A stretch of DNA of 64,000 bases from Silurus meridionalis (Eukaryota > Chordata > Actinopteri > Siluriformes > Siluridae). The notes below the pieces were generated by a model. That model saw nothing but the letters and a program-made list of their open reading frames with translations, searched no databases and was not told where the DNA came from. This document shows positions 40,801 to 45,038 of this stretch, piece by piece. The stretch's first letter is position 1, and each line of letters opens with the position of its first letter. Both the position numbers and the translations under genes were made by a program. The stretch is taken from assembly GCF_014805685.1 (NCBI RefSeq), contig NC_060901.1, positions 21,249,905 through 21,313,904 of the forward strand, read 5' to 3'.

Positions 40801-42905
40801 CTGTTATCTACACCTGATCCCACCCGTTATCTACACCTGATCCACCCCGTTATCTACACCTGATCCCCGTTATCTACACCTGATCCCACCGTTATCTACA
40901 CCTGATCCTCCCTGTTATCTACACCTGATCCCACCGTTATCTACACCTGATCCCCCTGTTATCTACACCTGATCCCCGTTATCTACACCTGATCCCCTCC
41001 GTTATCTACACCTGATCCCCGTTATCTACACCTGATCCCCGTTATCTACACCTGATCCCCCTCGTTATCTACACCTGATCTCCCCTACCGTTATCTACAC
41101 CTGATCCCTCCGTTATCTACACCTGATCCCCCTCCGTTATCTACACCTGATCCCCCCTCCGTTATCTACACCTGATCCTCCGTTATCTACACCTGTCCCC
41201 CCGTTATCTACACCTGTTCCCCCGTTATCTACACCTGATCCCCTCCGTTATCTACACCTGATCCCCCTCCGTTATCTACACCTGATCCCCCTCCGTTATC
41301 TACACCTGACCTCCCCGTTATCTACACCTGATATCCCCGTTATCTACACCTGATCTCCTCCGTTATCTACACCTGATCCCCCTGTTATCTACACCTGATC
41401 CCCCAGTTATCTACACCTGATCCTCCCTGTTATCTACACCTGATCCACCTCCGTTATCTACACCTGATCCCCCTCCGTTATCTACACCTGATCCACCCGT
41501 CATCTACACCTGATCCACCTCCGTTATCTACACCTGATCCACCTCCGTTATCTACACCTGATCCCCGTTATCTACACCTGATCCCCGTTATCTACACCTG
41601 ATCCTCCCTGTTATCTACACCTGATCCTCCCTGTTATCTACACCTGATCCCCCTCGTTATCTACACCTGATCCCCGTTATCTACACCTGATCTCCTCCGT
41701 TATCTACACCTGATCCCCCTGTTATCTACACCTGATCCCCCAGTTATCTACACCTGATCCTCCCTGTTATCTACACTTGATCCCACCCGTTATCTACACC
41801 TGATCCTCCCTGTTATCTACACCTGATCCCCGTTATCTACACCTGATCCCCGTTATCTACACCTGATCCCCCTCCGTTATCTACACCTGATCCCTCCGTT
41901 ATCTACACCTGTCCCCCCGTTATCTACACCTGTTCCCCCGTTATCTACACCTGATCCCTCCGTTATCTACACCTGATCCCCCTCCGTTATCTACACCTGA
42001 TCCCCTCCGTTATCTACACCTGACCTCCCCGTTATCTACACCTGATATCCCCGTTATCTACACCTGATCCCCCAGTTATCTACACCTGATCCTCCCTGTT
42101 ATCTACACTTGATCCCACCCGTTATCTACACCTGATCCTCCCTGTTATCTACACCTGATCCCCGTTATCTACACCTGATCCCCGTTATCTACACCTGATC
42201 CCCGTTATCTACACCTGATCCTTCCTGTTATCTACACCTGATCCACCCGTCATCTACACCTGATCCACCTCCGTTATCTACACCTGATCCACCTCCGTTA
42301 TCTACACCTGATCCCCGTTATCTACACCTGATCCCCGTTATCTACACCTGATCCTCCCTGTTATCTACACCTGATCCTCCCTGTTATCTACACCTGATCC
42401 ACCTCCGTTATCTACACCTGATCCACCTCCGTTATCTACACCTGATCCCCCCCGTTATCTACACCTGATCCTCCCCTGCTATCTACACCTGATCTACTAC
42501 CCTTTTCCTTTTTTTCTTTTTTTAAAATCTATTTAGCATTTCCTTATTTTAGCATTTTTTCTTTTCCCATTTGCTTTCAAAAACAACCCTGTCTCGTCTC
42601 CACCGCCGGTTATTTTGGACGTCTGGATGGAATACTTCAGATTCGATCAGGACCTGCTGTCATTCAGGCCTTATAGAAACATGTAAACTTGTCAACCTGT
42701 CTACTGGGATGAAGGGTTTTAAAGAGAAAACCGAAGGGAACGAAGAGTTTTTTTCAGGAAGGGGTGGGGGAGTGGAGTGGAAAGCAGGCTCTGAATGGAG
42801 CAACACTGCCATCTAGGGATGTGCAGTGGATGTGTCTCATTAGAAGCCAGTGAACATTTTAATGTGTGTGTGTGTCTCTGTGTGTCTCTGTGTGTCTCTG
42901 TGTGT

Positions 42906-42985
<80 letters not shown>

Positions 42986-44111
42986 TTTGAGTGTTGTAGT
43001 TTCTGGGAGTCACACTTGAGCTGAGAACCTGGCCACTGTTTACTTTAATATGCAAATCAACATGTACTTCTACTTTAAATAATCATGGAGCTTCGATTTC
43101 AATGCTAAATCTGTTTTTTTCTTGTGTGCAGTGTTCAAACATCTGATCAAAGATGCAGCTGACCAACTCAGTAGCGAGCCACAGAAGCCACAGATGCCCA
43201 CATCCAAAACGTCCAAGAGCAAAGAGAAGGACAAAACTACACCCAAGGAGGTTCAGCAGGTGGGTGTCATGTTCCTCACTGGATCGCCAAAAGTTCAGCA
43301 TTTTATTCGCTATTTAGTCTCCGTTAGGTCTTATAATCAGCTCCACGCTTCTGGGAAGATGTTCCTGGAGATTTTGTGAAGATCGATGTGAATGTGTGTA
43401 GAAGGTGTGTAGAAGGTGTTTAGAAGGTGTGTTGAAGTTGTTTAGAAGGTGTTTAGGTGTGTAGAAGGTGTTTAGGTGTGGAGAAGGTGTGTTGAAGTTG
43501 TTTAGAAGGTGTGTAGAAGGTGTTGAGATGGTGTTTAGGTGTAGAAGGTGTTTAGGTGTGAAGAAGGTGTGTTGAAGTTGTTTAGAAGGTGTGTAGAAGG
43601 TGTTGAGATGGTGTTTAGGTGTGTAGAAGGTGTGTTGAAGTTGTTTGGAAGGTGTTGAGATGGTGTTTAGGTGTGTAGAAGGTGTGTTGAAGTTGTTTAG
43701 AAGGTGTTGAGATGGTGTTTAGTGTGTAGATGGTGTGTTGAAGGTGTTTAGGTGTGTAGAAGGTGTGTTGAAGTTGTTTAGAAGGTGTTGAGATGGTGTT
43801 TAGTGTGTAGAAGGTGTTTAGGTGTGTAGAAGGTGTGTTGAAGTTGTTTAGAAGGTGTTGAGATGGTGTTGAGATGGTATATAAAGGGTGTGTAGGTTGT
43901 ACGCATGTGTTTTGAAAGTGTTCATGTGGGTTTTTTTGTGTTTGTGCAGATGTTGGATGAGACGAAGCCCCATTGGACTCTGCATGTGGTCAGTGAGCAG
44001 ACGGAGGCTGAACAGATCCAAGTGAAGAAGGACACTGAGAGACTGGAGCAGATTAGAGCTATAAAACAGGCCTGGGAAGCTTCAGAGCCTGGCAGGGCAG
44101 CTAAGGTCTGT

Positions 44112-44164
<53 letters not shown>

Positions 44165-44424
44165 ATTCATACCGTCTATACTGATGTACTGTTGTTGGTG
44201 TGCAGGCTTTTCAGACCCGTCAGCAGTACCTGGATCATCTGAGGACGATTGGAGAGGACTTCAGGCTGGACCTCACACCTTTCATCAGGTACACAAACCC
44301 GACATGGTCACAGAAAGTGTGTGTGTGTGTGTGTGCGCGGATCCCGGTGTGGCCATAAGTTTACTGGTTGTCTATCTGTCTCTCGCTCTGTCTCTGTCTG
44401 TCTGTCTCTTTGTCTGTCTGTCTG

Positions 44425-44483
<59 letters not shown>

Positions 44484-44984
44484 TTGTCTGACTGTATAAC
44501 TGTATGTCTGTCTCGTATTTTTTGCCCACTGTCTTTGTCTTGTTGTCTGTCTCACTTTTGTTGCCCCTGTCTATCTGCCTGTCTGTCTGCCTGTCTGTCT
44601 CTCTCTTTCTGTCTTTGCCTCTTTGTATGTCTGTATGTTGTCTGTCTCTCTTTCGATTCGTGTGTGTCTCTATCTCTCTCTCTCACCCTCTTTCTTTGTC
44701 CCTTCATCTGGCTGTCTGTATGTCGCCTCTTTTCTGCGTGTCCATCTGTTTGTCGTTTTTTTTTCTGCCATGTCTGTCTTTGTCTGTCTTGTCTGACTGT
44801 TGTCTCTGCCTGTCTCTCTTTTAATGCCCCTGTTTTACTGTCTATTTGTCTGTCTGTCAGTCTCACTCTGTTTTTGTGTCTTTGTCTGTTTATCTGTTTA
44901 TTATCTCTTTTTCTGTCTGTGTTCGTCCGTCCGTCCGTCCGTCCGTCTGTCTGTCTTTCTTTCGATTCCTCTGTCTCTCCCTCA

Positions 44985-45038
<54 letters not shown>

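Noticed and set aside
40051..42493. Regular short repeats that resemble a CRISPR array
   Set aside because: The core is about 17 bp, the joints are 3-9 bp and C-only, there are no unique spacers, and the host is a vertebrate nuclear genome. It is a minisatellite.
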